Shown one piece after another: positions 34,613 to 48,116 of a stretch of DNA of 64,000 bases (the first letter of the stretch is position 1; each line of letters begins with the position of its first letter). The DNA comes from Hydractinia symbiolongicarpus (taxonomy: Eukaryota; Cnidaria; Hydrozoa; Anthoathecata; Hydractiniidae), in contig NC_079879.1 of NCBI RefSeq assembly GCF_029227915.1, positions 17,360,001 through 17,424,000 on the forward strand, in the 5' to 3' direction. Position numbers and translations under genes: made by a program. A model generated the notes under the pieces. The model was given only the letters and a program-made list of their open reading frames with translations, searched no databases and was not told where the DNA came from.

Positions 34613-37600
34613 TCAGGTTTTGAGAAGTACTTCACCTCCAGATATTAACGCTACTTTGTTCTTTTGATAATATGATACCAAGTCTTGTACTGTGGCAAAA
34701 TCCTACCAAAGATAAAAGATTTTTTTAAAGATTTTTTTGTGTGGATATCGAGGCCAAACAGAAAACATAACATAGATTTAAAATTTTTTTGCCAGACCTT
34801 GAAATCCGCTTCATTGTTATTCAATAAGATTGCGCAATATTATGATAATCTCATTCATGCGCAAACATATCACCGCATAAAAAAATATCTTGAACTTCAA
34901 ATTAACAGAGCGACTTACCTGATTAGAAGTCCCTAAGTAATAACGACCATCTTTTAACGGAACTCTAAAATAAATAAAATTTCAGTTTTCAGGTCATCTA
35001 GAAAACCGCACCCTTCATGAAGAGCGTAAATAAATACATAGTGCAGAGGTCAATTTCTTACTTTCCATTCTTGATTTATATTTTTTAAAAGCAAAAGTTT
35101 GCACTCTTATAAACTCGCCGATATTAGTCGTAAATTGAACTCCGCACCATGTAATTACGCCTAACAAATAAACAGACTAATTGCAGGCTAAATTCTTAAA
35201 GCTGCCGGACTCCACTTACCTCAAGTGAGTCACGTTTCCATTGTGATATACAGATATAGAGTAGCCTTCTCCTTTCGTTGTGTCTCTGATGATAAATCCG
35301 CCTTCCTATATAAACAGTAAGTATATGGAGTAAGAGAAGTGAAACATTTAGAAACACAATGTATTATTAATTCTCCCTTAATATCGTTCTATTTTCCCAT
35401 TACAGCCCTTGCCTTTTTTTAAAAAGGAAGCTTACCATTCTTTTACTCTTTAAGGTTTGTTCTGAATGAATTCTGTCTATTTTTCCTTGATACCATGAGC
35501 AAACCCTCAACGATGGAGAGTGGGAATGTTGAGGCTAAAGGAAATCAAATACTGGTCAACAAAACTTGTCTCGATAAAAGAAAACCCAACATTTTTTTAA
35601 CGTCGAGCAAAATAAAAGACTTTAGTCTTCAAACACGGACAACGTGCAATGCTTAACCCACCATTTCATTTTGATACACGGAAAACTATTGTTAAAGAGA
35701 AAAATACAAAAGCATATCTTTCCTAAAATGTTCTCTAAAAATATTACTAATAGTTTCGTTATAGGTGCTCACACAGAGAAAAAATACTGAATCAACGACA
35801 ATAACAACGCAATAGACAAGGACGTAGGTTTTACCAGAGAATGTCGCTGAGTGACATTAGGTTTACTAGGAGGCGGTACAGGTGGCTTCGGCTGTTGACT
35901 AATTTGCTGTCGTTTCAGACTATTATTAATGATGTTTATCGGTAGACAAGGTACACCGGCGTTGAACGGTCTCGATAACTCTTCAGGTTTTGATGGTCTA
36001 AATATATACTTTGTTTTATACTTAAAGTTTTATGCCGTTTACACGACAATCCAACGAACAATCAGAAATAGTTTTTACGCTTTTAATACTTCATAACTCA
36101 CATAGGTATTGACCTCTTTGAACTCATCGCCTGAATTGAAAGAGAGAAAAAGCAGATAATAAAAAGCAAAAAAAAAGACATGCAAACAAAATTATGGACA
36201 ATTTACAAAATAAATTTAGGAAAAAACATTTTTTTCGTAATAATCTTACTGGTTTAGCATTGTCAGAGCCACTTCGTCCCTTTTCTTGGGTCAACGGGGT
36301 TGCGCTAAAACGCAAAAAAAAATTTTTTCAATGAAGTTTCATACGCCGCTTATAATTATTTGTATTTGGTTTGGTATTCAACCCAATGCACGGGAGGATG
36401 TAGTAATTTATAATGCATATTTTCCGTTTTAAAAATTGAGTAAAATGGTATGAAAACGGTTATCATCAACCTAGTCCCCAATGCTCCTTAGAGTTTTATA
36501 AACCTTCAGATTCTATACCGATTAAATATCTAAGCAGTTTTTGTAATGAGTTAGAGTTCTTGTGATTTTGTGAGAGCTGGAGCGCAATGCGTAAAATGAG
36601 TTTTTCTGAATTATATACCATGGCAGTTGTAGATTATGTTTAAGTTTATTGCGCATGTGCTCTACGTTCTCATTGTCTTTTTTCTGCTGACAATGCAAAC
36701 CTGCCAGCCAGCCATGCGTTAGGATGTTAAGTTCTAACCTGAAACATGAAACATGCAACATCAAAGCAAAGGAAACATAATACTTGATGTCAGGTTGGTC
36801 GGATATATTAGGAGTGTGCGTCTATTTTGTTACACATTCATAAATGTGGTAAGGTTGTCGGGATGTACTAGTAGGTGTAATGTTGGTTAAATGCCCGAAA
36901 ATACGAATACGGTTGGTCAGATATCCAAAAGTGCGTGTACGGTTGGTAAGAAATCCGAATATGTGTGTAAGGTTGGTCAGATATCCGAACGTTTCTATAC
37001 GGTTGATCAGATATCTGATATGTAGACGGTTTTTCGGATATGCTAAAATATGTTCACGGTTAGGAAAATTTGATTGATCAGAAATAGCGGAGCGTGTGTG
37101 TAGTCAAATTTTTGTGATCCGTTCGGACCCTCCTGGATATAATGTTGTAAAGTAAATAAGTGTTGCAAAAATATACATCGTTTAGCAGTTGTATTATGCT
37201 GTCCTAAGTATTATGTATTTAAGCACTGATGTGTCTACATAGGTTTCTGAAAGTAAACAAACGTTACAGTGTTTTTTTTTAAAGTTATATAAGTAAAAAG
37301 CATGTACCTTTCTCTTGTGTTTGGATTCATATTGCCTAAAAAATATAAAATATAAAAAAATACAAAAAACATTTTCTTTCGTTTTTTGGGGGGTGAAGTA
37401 GTCTAGTATATATACGTGATATACCTTTTTGTCGTATTTATTTATTATCAAAACTTATTATTCTTTTATTCATTTACAAATTGATTCATTCAGTCCATGG
37501 AGAACATCAATCATACATACCGTCATAACTATGTCGTGGCTTCATGCGTGCATCATCAATAGCTGGTTGTGATGGTAATTTCATAACGATTTTTGGTGGT

Positions 37601-40600
37601 CTGGAGGGCGGCGAAATTCGCTTAGGATCTTCAAAACGTTCTACAAATAAAATTATTCTCTTATTTACATATGTCCAATAAACATACGGTTTCAAGACCA
37701 ACGGCTAATTACACTAAAAAAATTACTTATATATTCGATTCTAAAAAATAAACAAAGTTGCCATAACAACTAAATGACGCAATTTTGCACAACTTCGGTT
37801 TATTTTCATTATTATGATGGCTGGTTTGGAAAAAAACTTGATATGCTCTTACCAGGAATCATTGGAGGAGTATCTTGATGGTTGGAAACCTGAGATGAAA
37901 ATAAATTAATAAATAAATGGAAGATTAAACGAAGAGAAGAAGTAGGGAAAAATACAAAAATATTACGTGCTAAAAAATCAAAATAACATGTGAAACATGT
38001 TAACATTAAAATGTGGAACAAAATTTCTGATCAACGTACAGGATCAATGTATTGCAAGCTTTCACTTCTGCCTTTCCTGGAGGCCACTGTAGGATCTAAA
38101 ATTTTGAAATAAGAGTTAAATTAGTTTCATTCAGCATCAGGACCGCAAGCTCGCTAAGAAAATATTAAATACACATTGGGTTACTAGTTATTCGGAAAAC
38201 TCAATGCACTAACTGTACTACAAATGACTTTGAGTAAACAACAGATTTTTTTTACTTATAAGCTTTTAAATTTGCATTTTCATTTTCTCTACGAGAATTT
38301 ATTCATGCAAACATTGGACATTAATTTGCAATGTCGTTGCGGCATAAATTGCAAGAAACGCTTATAAGACATACTGTTTTCTGGTGGCATTTCATATTCA
38401 TCTTCATCAGGCACCTTAATGTTAGGATCAAGTTTTCTTGGTGGTGGAAAAAGTGGCATATCTTCTTCTGCATAGACATAATCTTCCATCTCTTGCGAAG
38501 GTTTCGTTGGTGGAATACTTCTATTTCTAATCGGTGTCTGATTGTTATGAATGTGATGTGTCGGGATAGGTGCAGGTGGGCGGGAGCCTGGTTGTGATTC
38601 GACGACCTCGTAAGCTTCTTGTTCATCTTCATTAGGATTAGGTAAAGGCCGCGACTCCATTGGTGATCGTGGATGGTGGTCAGAACGAAAGCTGTTGTGC
38701 GGTGACGAATGCAGTGAAGGTGGTGTTAAAACTTGGTTTAAGTTGTTTCGGAAGGAATTCTCTCTTGATGAGAGATTTGTTGGACTGCCTAAACTGCCGC
38801 TCCAGCTACTATTACTCTTTGTGCTACGCTGGCTGCTGTTGGAATTGTTCCTTGACCTTACAATATCAGTATCGCACACTTCGTAATTTTCAGGTGTATC
38901 GCACACTTCATATGTTTCTTCAGCAACAGGTGATCTCTCTTTTTGTTTTATAGTATTGATTCTGTTAAGAAATTCATGAGTGGGTATAGGTTTTTTAGGT
39001 TTATTTGGAACCGCTGGTAATCCCCTCTGCGACATGTCAGGACGTGGTGGAAGATCGTTCCTCCCTCTACCATCGTTGTCTTCTAGCGGATCTACGTACA
39101 TTTCATCGTTCTGTTCGGGCACTTCATAATTTTCGGGATTACCATTGACTTCGTAATATGAATCGGGAGTAGGCTCGGCGTTATATCCATGTTGTGAGCC
39201 ATTATTATTACTGTCTTTACGACGCAGCATTGAATTATGGTCGTTGTTGTTCATGGAAAACGTGGATGGTGGATTTCGCCGAAATTGTGTTATCATTTGA
39301 TTACCTAAAGGTAAACTATTCCGAAATGGACTCGGGACTTTTCCACCTCCAAGGTTTTGAGCAAACATGGCTTTTCTTTCGGTTATAGACTGAGCTGCGT
39401 CTTGATGTTTGATATTTTTGTTCAAGTTATTGACTTGTGATGGTTTGTTCGATATAGGTGGTTTTATTGGTAGTCTTTGTTTTTGCTGATGCCCTAGTTT
39501 TGGTTTATTTCCGCGAATAACTGCCGGTGGTGCAGTACCTAGATTACAATTAAAGAGGTATATAGGTCAATGTGGCAAAACTAGCACCTAGTTTATTGCA
39601 CTGGTACAACAACATGAACATAAGTAAGGATAAGATAAATCTTGCATCTCAAACATTAAAAAATGAGTCACCAACTAGGATTAAAGCTATATCAAATGAC
39701 ACTGTGTTCAAGTGTTTGTCTACACTTGAAAGAAATGCTGAAAGTGAGATCATACGTACCACTTATCTCATCAGGATCGGGAACATCATATAATTCCTCT
39801 TCGACAGGTTCCGGCTACAAGTAAACTTAATGAGTCAGATAAACAAGTAGAGGAATGTTAGTAGAAATGACAAAGCATGAGATAAAATAAAAAATAATTC
39901 ACAATACGTAGAAATGGTTTATCATGTGGCTATCACGTGACATCAGAAGGAGAGCTGTAAAACAAACAACTCTAATAAAAACAACAACAAAAATTAACTT
40001 CATATTCAAACAATAAACATAGAATGATGGGTTAAAAGTTGGCGGTTATAGTTAAGAAACATTAAAACTGAACACAACGACAACGACGACGACAAAGGCA
40101 GACATGTTAACACACACGAAAATACTTACGAAAATACTTACAAAAACACTAAAAACTTCTTTCATGTTGATGTTTACAAATAAAGTTAACTCGATGTTAA
40201 CACTTATGTTTTAAATAGTACAAAACTCATAAGAGTTACGGGGGATGAAATAAACAGATAACAGTGTTGAAAACTTCATTAAGATAAATAAAGCTATTGT
40301 ATATAATTAATAATAGGCTTAATTAAGCGATTTGGCACATTCTTAAGAATTGTATAGACAAGCCAAAGTTGCTCGTCTTATTTTTTATAAAATTAAACTA
40401 TTAATTTTTTCAATAATAATTTTCACAAAATATTTTAACGAGTCGCATGCTCATAAGCCTAAACTAACCCCTCAGTTAAAATTCAGGATGCTGCTTTCTA
40501 AACAGAATCCTTTCAACATACATAAATTCTATGTAAAATAAAAAATGTATAAAAATATATGATTTCCATTAATTTTTCTATACTGTGCCCTTAACTGTAT

Positions 40601-40862
40601 CTCATGGGAGGAAAATTGCGTGATAACAGAAATAAAGAAATCTGAAAAAGTGTTTTCTCACTGTTAGCATCGATGACAGTGACTATGTTAATCTATGGGA
40701 TATACCAATGCAAATTAATTTTCACACTTGAACTAATTCAACACTCAACTTTACGCCTCAAATCAATCTGAACAATTTCCAATTTCCTTGTCATTTCACA
40801 CTAACCTGTTTCAAATTTTCATAAATGTCTTCAATTGACATTCGTCTGTCAAAGATAGGCAT
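34613..40862 (-). CDS. SLP-76/BLNK-like SH2 adaptor protein
   Basis: Fourteen coding exons, all GT-AG with consistent phases: 40862-40806, 39814-39760, 39538-38375, 38095-38040, 37889-37853, 37640-37521, 37335-37308, 36304-36250, 36130-36102, 35997-35835, 35534-35436, 35305-35220, 34964-34919, 34702-34613 (TGA). The total is 2085 nt, 694 residues, no break. The N-terminal half is disordered, with tyrosine motifs YDVP, YEVN, YEVP, YVDP, YEVC twice, YEVV, YVYAEE and YEMP. The middle is proline-rich (PPVPPPSKP). The C-terminal SH2 (about 601-694) opens SWYQGKIDR, has GGFIIRDTTKGEG with the phosphotyrosine-binding Arg, HNGNVTHL, DGRYYLGTSNQ and VQDLVSYYQKN. This order (Tyr motifs, Pro-rich, C-terminal SH2) is that of SLP-76/BLNK/CLNK, scaffolds downstream of Syk-type kinases. 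No SAM domain is seen. An in-frame TAA precedes the ATG. Confidence 0.85.
36788..37065 (+). repeat. About 31-bp minisatellite in adaptor intron
   Basis: Six to seven diverged copies of GGTTGGTCAGATATCCGAA plus about 12 variable bases, inside the intron between exons at 37308 and 36304. Confidence 0.75.
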
Positions 40863-42789
40863 GTTTTTTTATTCTCGCTAAGTGTTTCTCCGTACAACTA
40901 TAAACTCAAAAAATCGTTCTCATATGCAATGTATCGAACTCGTGTGCGACGTAACAAATCTGTTTATCGAAACAAAAAACGGATTTAAGAATTATTTGAG
41001 ATATTTTTCAGAATTTAAGACACATTCCAGAAGTAAATAATAATTTGAAAGTTTCTAGGATCATAACTTGTGGACCGTTAAGTTTCTTTAAAAGAGAAAA
41101 AGGCTGTAAATAAATAATAAATGTTTTACAACAAAAAACATACAAATAATAACATATACTACATATTAATACATTAAATTAGCATAACACATTTTGAACC
41201 TTTGGCACCCTCCTTCGTCTTTGTCATACGCTTCTGATTTTAATTTTTTTTATTTATATCCGCTTTCCCTCCATGAAAAAAGGATGTCTGACAGTATGAT
41301 GTTGACAGTAATTGCGAAACTATGAATAGTTTTATGATCTGAATCTGCTGACACATTTTCATTGTCAATATTATTGCTGACGTGAAAAAAGGCATAAAAT
41401 GTTTAGCAGAACCTCAGTTTGTTTTCTGCCGGTAATTTGACAAGGCTGTACGCACGCTTTTGCATCAGAGGTTGCTGTCCTCCTAGGCCGGGCGAAAATG
41501 AACATAGAAGGTTAATAAACCCCATTTTTTCTGAATCGTGTGATCAATTTATTCTGTTTACATATTTACAAAATCTATACATTGGTAAGGCTGCGTTGTA
41601 ATATCGTCGGCAGGATATTAAAATTAAAAATAGCGTAATTATGACATCATAATTTATGTGGCATAATTAAATCGAAAAGTTCAAATTGCCATTAGAATAA
41701 AAACAAAAAAATTAAAAAAATGTCAGGCGCATTTGCATTTTTAAATGGCATAACACTACACTTTTCCTAATTTGAAGCCTTAAAATATTCTTAAATTGTT
41801 TTAAAGAAAAAAAAATTATTCAAAAATTATATTCCTTAAAATATTTTGTATAACTTTTGAAAGAAAAAAAAACTTATTTTATAAGAAAACTCAACTAGAA
41901 GAATTTTACCAAGTTTTTTAATTTGAAGCCTCATAATGCTTTTAAAGTGTTCCTAATTTTTCTTTTTATCACTTTTGAATTTAAGGGAGCATTTCAGTAC
42001 TTGTTGATACTAACAGAGTATTAAATGAACATGTTCTCTCGTTTAGGACCTCAGTAGACATATTTTTTTATACATTTTGCTCTAATAAAAAAACTTTAAC
42101 ACCTGGGTATGACCGTAGGTGTTTTACAGCACAAGGATAAGCTTTTGTGTTTCTATAACACTAATACCTTTCTTACTGGATTTATCACTGCTTGTTTAAC
42201 ACAGTAAGTAGAATTTAGGTCTTCTCATAACACTTGAGGATGATCTACATCAGTTAGATAAAGATCATATTCCATGCTTATACAAGTGTTACTTTTATTC
42301 AACTATCCTAAACGCCTAGAATAATTTTTACTGGTCATATATGTCTTATTCAGGTGATTTCACCCTGGCCACCCTGTAATATACATGTTGCTATAATAAA
42401 TGAACTAATGTGAGAGTAATAAAAAAGATTAATCCATTGTGATCATGTATATCTTATGACTTTGTAGAGCTGTTTATCTGGAGGCAGATTCTATCCACTA
42501 AATTTTTAACAGGTTTTCATTGTGTTATTAAGAAACAATTCAATATCAAACTAATGCATATTAATTGAGACAATGCAAATTCAGTACGTGTTTTTAACAG
42601 TCAAGAAAAAGAGGCATTTCTTGTATTAGTCATGTCTACATAATCGAAATTAAGTAAAATATGAAATAAATAAAAAATAATAATAAATTAACAAGGAAAA
42701 GAAGAAAAGAACAATACAAACCCAATTGCAAAACAAAAATGTATGTGAAAATGTAAATAAATAACTCAATTTACAAAAAACAAACTCAC

Positions 42790-45700
42790 AAGTAATTCTG
42801 TAAATCGTCTTGAGTTGTCTAAAATCAAAAACAAACAAATCTTAGAAAAAATACATATCGAAACGAACTAAAAATTCTGTCAGCCACGAAATCTCCATCA
42901 TGCTAGTCACATTTACTGTCAGAAACAAAAACATACTCCTTTTGCAAGTTTTAGCAGAACACTCAACAATTGAAGCAAATTGTTAAAGTCATTTTCGGGG
43001 ATAAAAAGGAAGTTGAGATGGTAGTCCTATTCTGCGGAAAATTTGATAAAATGGAACCTGATAATGTGATATTTTAGAATGTAACAGGTAAATGTAACAA
43101 TTATAAATATCAACAAATTCATTCAAAGAGCAGAAAAATATTTTCGGCTATAGGATCTGCAAGAAGATATTGTAAACAAATTAGGGCAAATAATACGAAC
43201 AAGATTATTATATTAAGACATTGAATTTTACTTACAACGTGACATTTTTAGCTATATTTTTATTCCTGAAAGCAGCTGCTCGTGTAAAAGATCTTTAATT
43301 TTAATGTCAACATTTTATCTGTGTTATATGGAAAGCAAGTTTTAACACATACTTTGTTGATATATCTTTCAAACAAAAACAAAACATCAAATAACTTGAT
43401 GTTTATAAGAAAATTTCACTTTTTATTGTTTGTCTCATCAGGGAAGATAAAACTTATTGTTACAAAAGACAAATAAAGATTTTTTATGTAAATATGATTT
43501 AAAGTTTGAAGAAAGCACCACTTAAAAAACATCAAATTGGCGATGTAAAACTAGGAGTTTACACACACATTCTAGAACTGTAACAAAACAGTAATTTTTA
43601 TGCCCCTTTTTTAGCAAATATGTACTCTTTTATTTAAAACATACATTAATCTTCGCTTGACTATTTTTTATGAAGCATTATCATGTCTTAACATCTGTTT
43701 GCTTGTTTGTTTGTTATAATCACTTTTTAGTTAAAACATGTGCACTTTTGAGAAAAAATGGATAAAAATTTTTTGGTTTGTTTGCTTTGCTTTCAACCTT
43801 TGCACTTAAATTCTTGTAATTAGGAATTATGCTTAACCCTGTTCATGTACCCTCCTCCACCCCATCCCTGGGCCCTAACCTGTAGTATTCTATATTCTAC
43901 ATGGATATGCCTAACCTACACATTTCTGCAGCCAATTCACAAGTGATTGTGCTTGAGGGTTGTAGGATGAATATAATTAACCCTGAATTGATATTTGTAA
44001 CAAACGAATTTGACATTTAGCATACACATTTTAATTTTTCATCCGACCCTAAGTGGTGAAATGATGACTGCAAACATAATGGTATTCCTGTCTTTATGAA
44101 AAATAAAACGTTTCTGGCCTCTCTTGACAAAAATGAGAAAATTGTTCCTACCATCTAGTTGATCATCTTCTGAGTCTGAGAACTAAAAACAAAGTAACTG
44201 TATGAACAAAGAGCATTAAATACTATCCAATATAAAGTAGTTCAAGTGAAAAAACATATTATCGTAAATCAAATTTTCCCACAGTTTATAAACTAAAGGA
44301 GAGAAATAATTTCAAAATCCTCTAGGAATTTTTTTGTGAACCTTATAATCTGATTTCCTACAAAAACCTTCAAATTTTTTGATGATATTACATTAATTTT
44401 TAATTCATTTTGTTGTTGTTGAGAAATTGGATGTTTGCTTATAGCATCACATTGGAGCACATTAGTTGGTTATGAACTTTTACCAAGTTAAACTTAAAAC
44501 GAAAAAAGCAAAGGAAATTTTTTATAATAACCCAGCAGTTCCGGGCACGCAGTCAATTTTGAACAGTTACATATAAACAAAAAAGTTTAAAATTCCATAC
44601 CTCACCATCCCATTCATCACCATCACTTTCCACATCATCTTCAAATGCATCTAAAATTACATGAAACAATTTTACAGAATCTACTCACAAACTTTGCCTA
44701 TTTTATTTACATTGCTTTGGCTATTAAACTTACTATAAACCCATAAACCTACTGAACATGGAGAAACGAGATAAAGATTTAGGCATTTATATATTTTTGT
44801 TTAACAATGTTTGATAGTTAATATGCAGTCAATTGTATATTTAATTATAATTTAAAATAATTTGAAAAGAACATTATCATTCTACTATCTATACCTTCTG
44901 CATGTTCTAACTCAAAGTATAAGCCTTGGTCATTCATTGTAGTCCAAACGGCTGTTTCTTGTGCACTTGGGTATAACTAACATTTTTTGTATAAAAGTTT
45001 TTAAAAAAATAAAAAAGTACGAAGATAATTATTATCACCTTTAAAACATACTATAGAATAACTTCTTACAAATTAATGAGAATTCTATCATAATATAGCC
45101 CCCACTATAAATTTTTACAAGTTCATAATAAAGAAATGTTTTACATGGATATTGTTATTGATATCTATGGAACAAGTATTTTAGAAGCATTCTTAAGTGT
45201 TACATTAAAAGAAGGTGGGAATTGTTACTAAATTATCCTAGTAATCTCACGCTCTTACTTTTTTATAAGAAACATGGTGATTTGTATTTATAAAGGGTTT
45301 TAAAATCAGCTACTTAGCTCCACAATCAAAATAATATACACAATAGCGTCAAAAAAAATTAAATGTTTTATTTATTTGTTCTCAACAGTTAATAAAACAT
45401 CATGTTTGGTCTGCTGCATTCCCAACAAAAAAAATACTTTAGACATTTTTCTTCCTTTTGTGAAATATAACATCTATAAAAATCTATACAAGAAACCCGT
45501 CAAAAACAACTGTAAACCATGATCAGGAAATACTTTTGACAATTAAAACAACTATTAGGGTTGACCTTGTAGGATGGGGAAGGAAACTTGCTAGGGAGTG
45601 TTAATTAAATCTTACCCACTCTTCAAGTAAATTAACAAAACAAACAAGTGTAAAAAGTACACAGTACACACAAACACATAAAATAATCACAAAATTGCAC

Positions 45701-46111
45701 TAAGTGCAAGGTTTATAAAGAGCTGTTATTCCCTGCCTTGCTACTTCTTTCAGAAAGGAAAAATCTTTTTACTTGTTTATCCAGGATACACAAATATCTT
45801 CTGAACTTAAAAACAGACAGGTAAATAGATGTTTGTAGAAACGTTAAAAAAGAAATATTTTCTTGTCTCGTAATATAAAATACACAAAAGCCCTGGGAAA
45901 TTTAGTAATTTGAGATGAAGAAAACTTGGAAGAAAATGACTAGGATTGGATAGTATATAATTTGATTTGAATTACTTTGCAAACCTTTCTCAGATCTTTG
46001 AAGTTTATATAGCAATAGGTGTGAGAATTTAATTTAAACCTTCCTACCTGATTTCTGCTCGAATAGATGCACTGCATTCTGAATTTCGCTTGAGTTTCCA
46101 TAGTAATCCAT
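42790..46111 (-). CDS. Acidic N-terminal exons, likely alternative 5' part of the SH2 adaptor
   Basis: Exons on the minus strand: 46111-46048 (ATG, MDYYGNSSEIQNAVHLF), 44976-44895 (QETAVWTTMNDQGLYFELE), 44650-44601 (AFEDDVESDGDEWDGE), 44182-44152 (FSDSEDDQLD), 42818-42790 (NSRRFTELL). Phases agree from 44976 onward, and the last exon ends in phase 0, exactly fitting the phase-0 adaptor exon at 39814. The first exon ends in phase 1 while the next starts in phase 0, so one exon is missing between them. A 5-nt AGTGG microexon at 45620-45616 would fit, but is speculative. The acidic Trp-containing stretch recalls the region after the N-terminus of BLNK and SLP-76. It could also be a separate gene. 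Confidence 0.5.
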
Positions 46112-47964
46112 TTTTAAATTTATTTAAGGCTGGAAAAGAAATTCTAATCAACTATAGGACAGCTTCGTAAATAGGGCAACCATATATCCACCAAATTGAA
46201 AACAGCTACCAACAAAGATAAAAAAAAAACTTGCCGTAAAAATATTAAAAAATGTATACCTATGATATACAATTTTAAAACAAGAAACTTGTACCTCAAT
46301 TACAAGCAACCACACAACACAGCACACAAGAAATGCAGATAAAAACTAATTAAAAACTAATTAAACTCATATATAATACCACAGCAGAAAGAACACTATA
46401 GATGCTACTAAAATAAAGATTAGCACTGACAAAGTTATCTTACATCAACAAAATGAAATCATAAATAAATAAAAAAAGGTAAATATCTAATTTGATAGCA
46501 ACACTGCACTACATAAGTATAAATAGAAACCACAAAAACTTTTCAAAAATCCATGCTAAAGATAAACATTAGAAACCTGATTCCTAGAAATTCTACAAAG
46601 TGACGTTTACTTAAGCTGTAATTGTATCATATCTTAACTTCAAATTGACTACAATTAATGCACTGTATCTTTAAACAATATTAGAGAATTATTTTTTTTA
46701 TTGTTTCATAATAGGTCATTAACTGCAAACGCATGCAACAGCACACTTGTAACATTCTTTACCAGTTAACTTTTATTATACATTCACAGCTTGGAAAGGT
46801 TGGTAAAGTTTGGCACAAAGATTGGAAAGCCAAGTTATTTTTCAGTTTTTGATTTCAAATGCGCAGTGAACTTCAAACAATATAAAACAATGCATAGGTA
46901 CATTGACTGTTTTTGCATATGAATGTACCAAATTGACACAGATATGTATAACGTTATGCAAACTTGTTTACCATAGTTGATTGAACTTAAATCTTTGATT
47001 AACAGAAAGACTAACAAGAATTCATTAGCTGCATATAAAGACTTATAGAAGATTATATAAAACAGCAAAAATATAATAAAGTGCCCTGGAAATTACCATG
47101 TTAGCCATAATATTCTTCACACTAAACCAGCATATTTTGCACAATTAAACACAACATAAAAATGGGGGAAGAGGTTTTGTGGTAAACACAACATTAAATG
47201 TGTAGAAAACATTTTTCAGCACAACTTAACGTGTTAAAATGGTTATGGCTGAAATTTCAAACTGTAGTGTATATGAAATAAGAAAGGTTTCTCTTTCTAC
47301 TTACACATGTAATGTTTCTGTTTCTGTTTCTTATATTACACTGCAATATAATCATGTTATTGTTAAAGTTTCTACGCCAGCTAATGTAAATATTATTATA
47401 CATTAAATAAAGCTAAATTTTAGAGTTAAGATTTAAAACATAAAAAAATTGAATTGTTATAAGCCATTCATATTTATCACCAGGTAATGTTTTAAAAGCA
47501 TCAAAAGTCTACAACTAACAAATAACATTTAAAATCTTTTTGTGTTTCAATAAAGCTTTATAATTGCATAATTGCTATTATAAAGCTATGACAATATAAC
47601 CAGACTTAATCAGTAACCAACATAAACTCTAAGTTACCGCAAACACCAAAATAATTTCACAGTAAAACCAAACTATAATATAACACACACTGTTAACCTA
47701 CAAATTAAAACTATTGCTATTTTGTTTTGTTAAAATACTAATATGGCTCAGAAGAAAACATAATTCTTTTCAAAAAACTTTTTTTTCAACTTTGAAAATC
47801 AAATAAGTAAAGTAAACAAACGCAGATAATCTAACATAAATACATCATAAAAACCATTATTTTAACACAAGTATGTTTATGACACCAAGATCCCGATATT
47901 TATGACAAATGTTTCAAAGTGTTTTAACATGGAATACTCATAACAAAAAAGGTGTTTAAAACTA

Positions 47965-48115
47965 CTGAAAGTAAAAACAGAAAATGGCGAAAGAACGTTC
48001 AAATTTCAAGGTGCTTTACTTTATAACACACTGCCAAATGACCTAGGTGGATAAATTAAAAGTGAAATTAAGAAAATATATACCAATTAAATGTATTTTA
48101 CAATTTTTGCAAAAA
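47965..48115 (+). mobile_element. LINE ORF2 C-terminal scrap
   Basis: Encodes ENGERTFKFQGALLYNTLPN, the conserved tail pattern of CR1/Jockey-like ORF2. A stop follows, then the TIR element at 48117 interrupts. Confidence 0.5.
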
Positions 48116-48116
48116 T

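Noticed and set aside
34438-34936. Plus-strand open frames of 61 and 83 codons
   Set aside because: They lie opposite the adaptor's last two exons and carry no motif.
36880-37077. Plus-strand frame with repeated RLVRYPK peptides
   Set aside because: It is the translation of a 31-bp minisatellite inside an intron.
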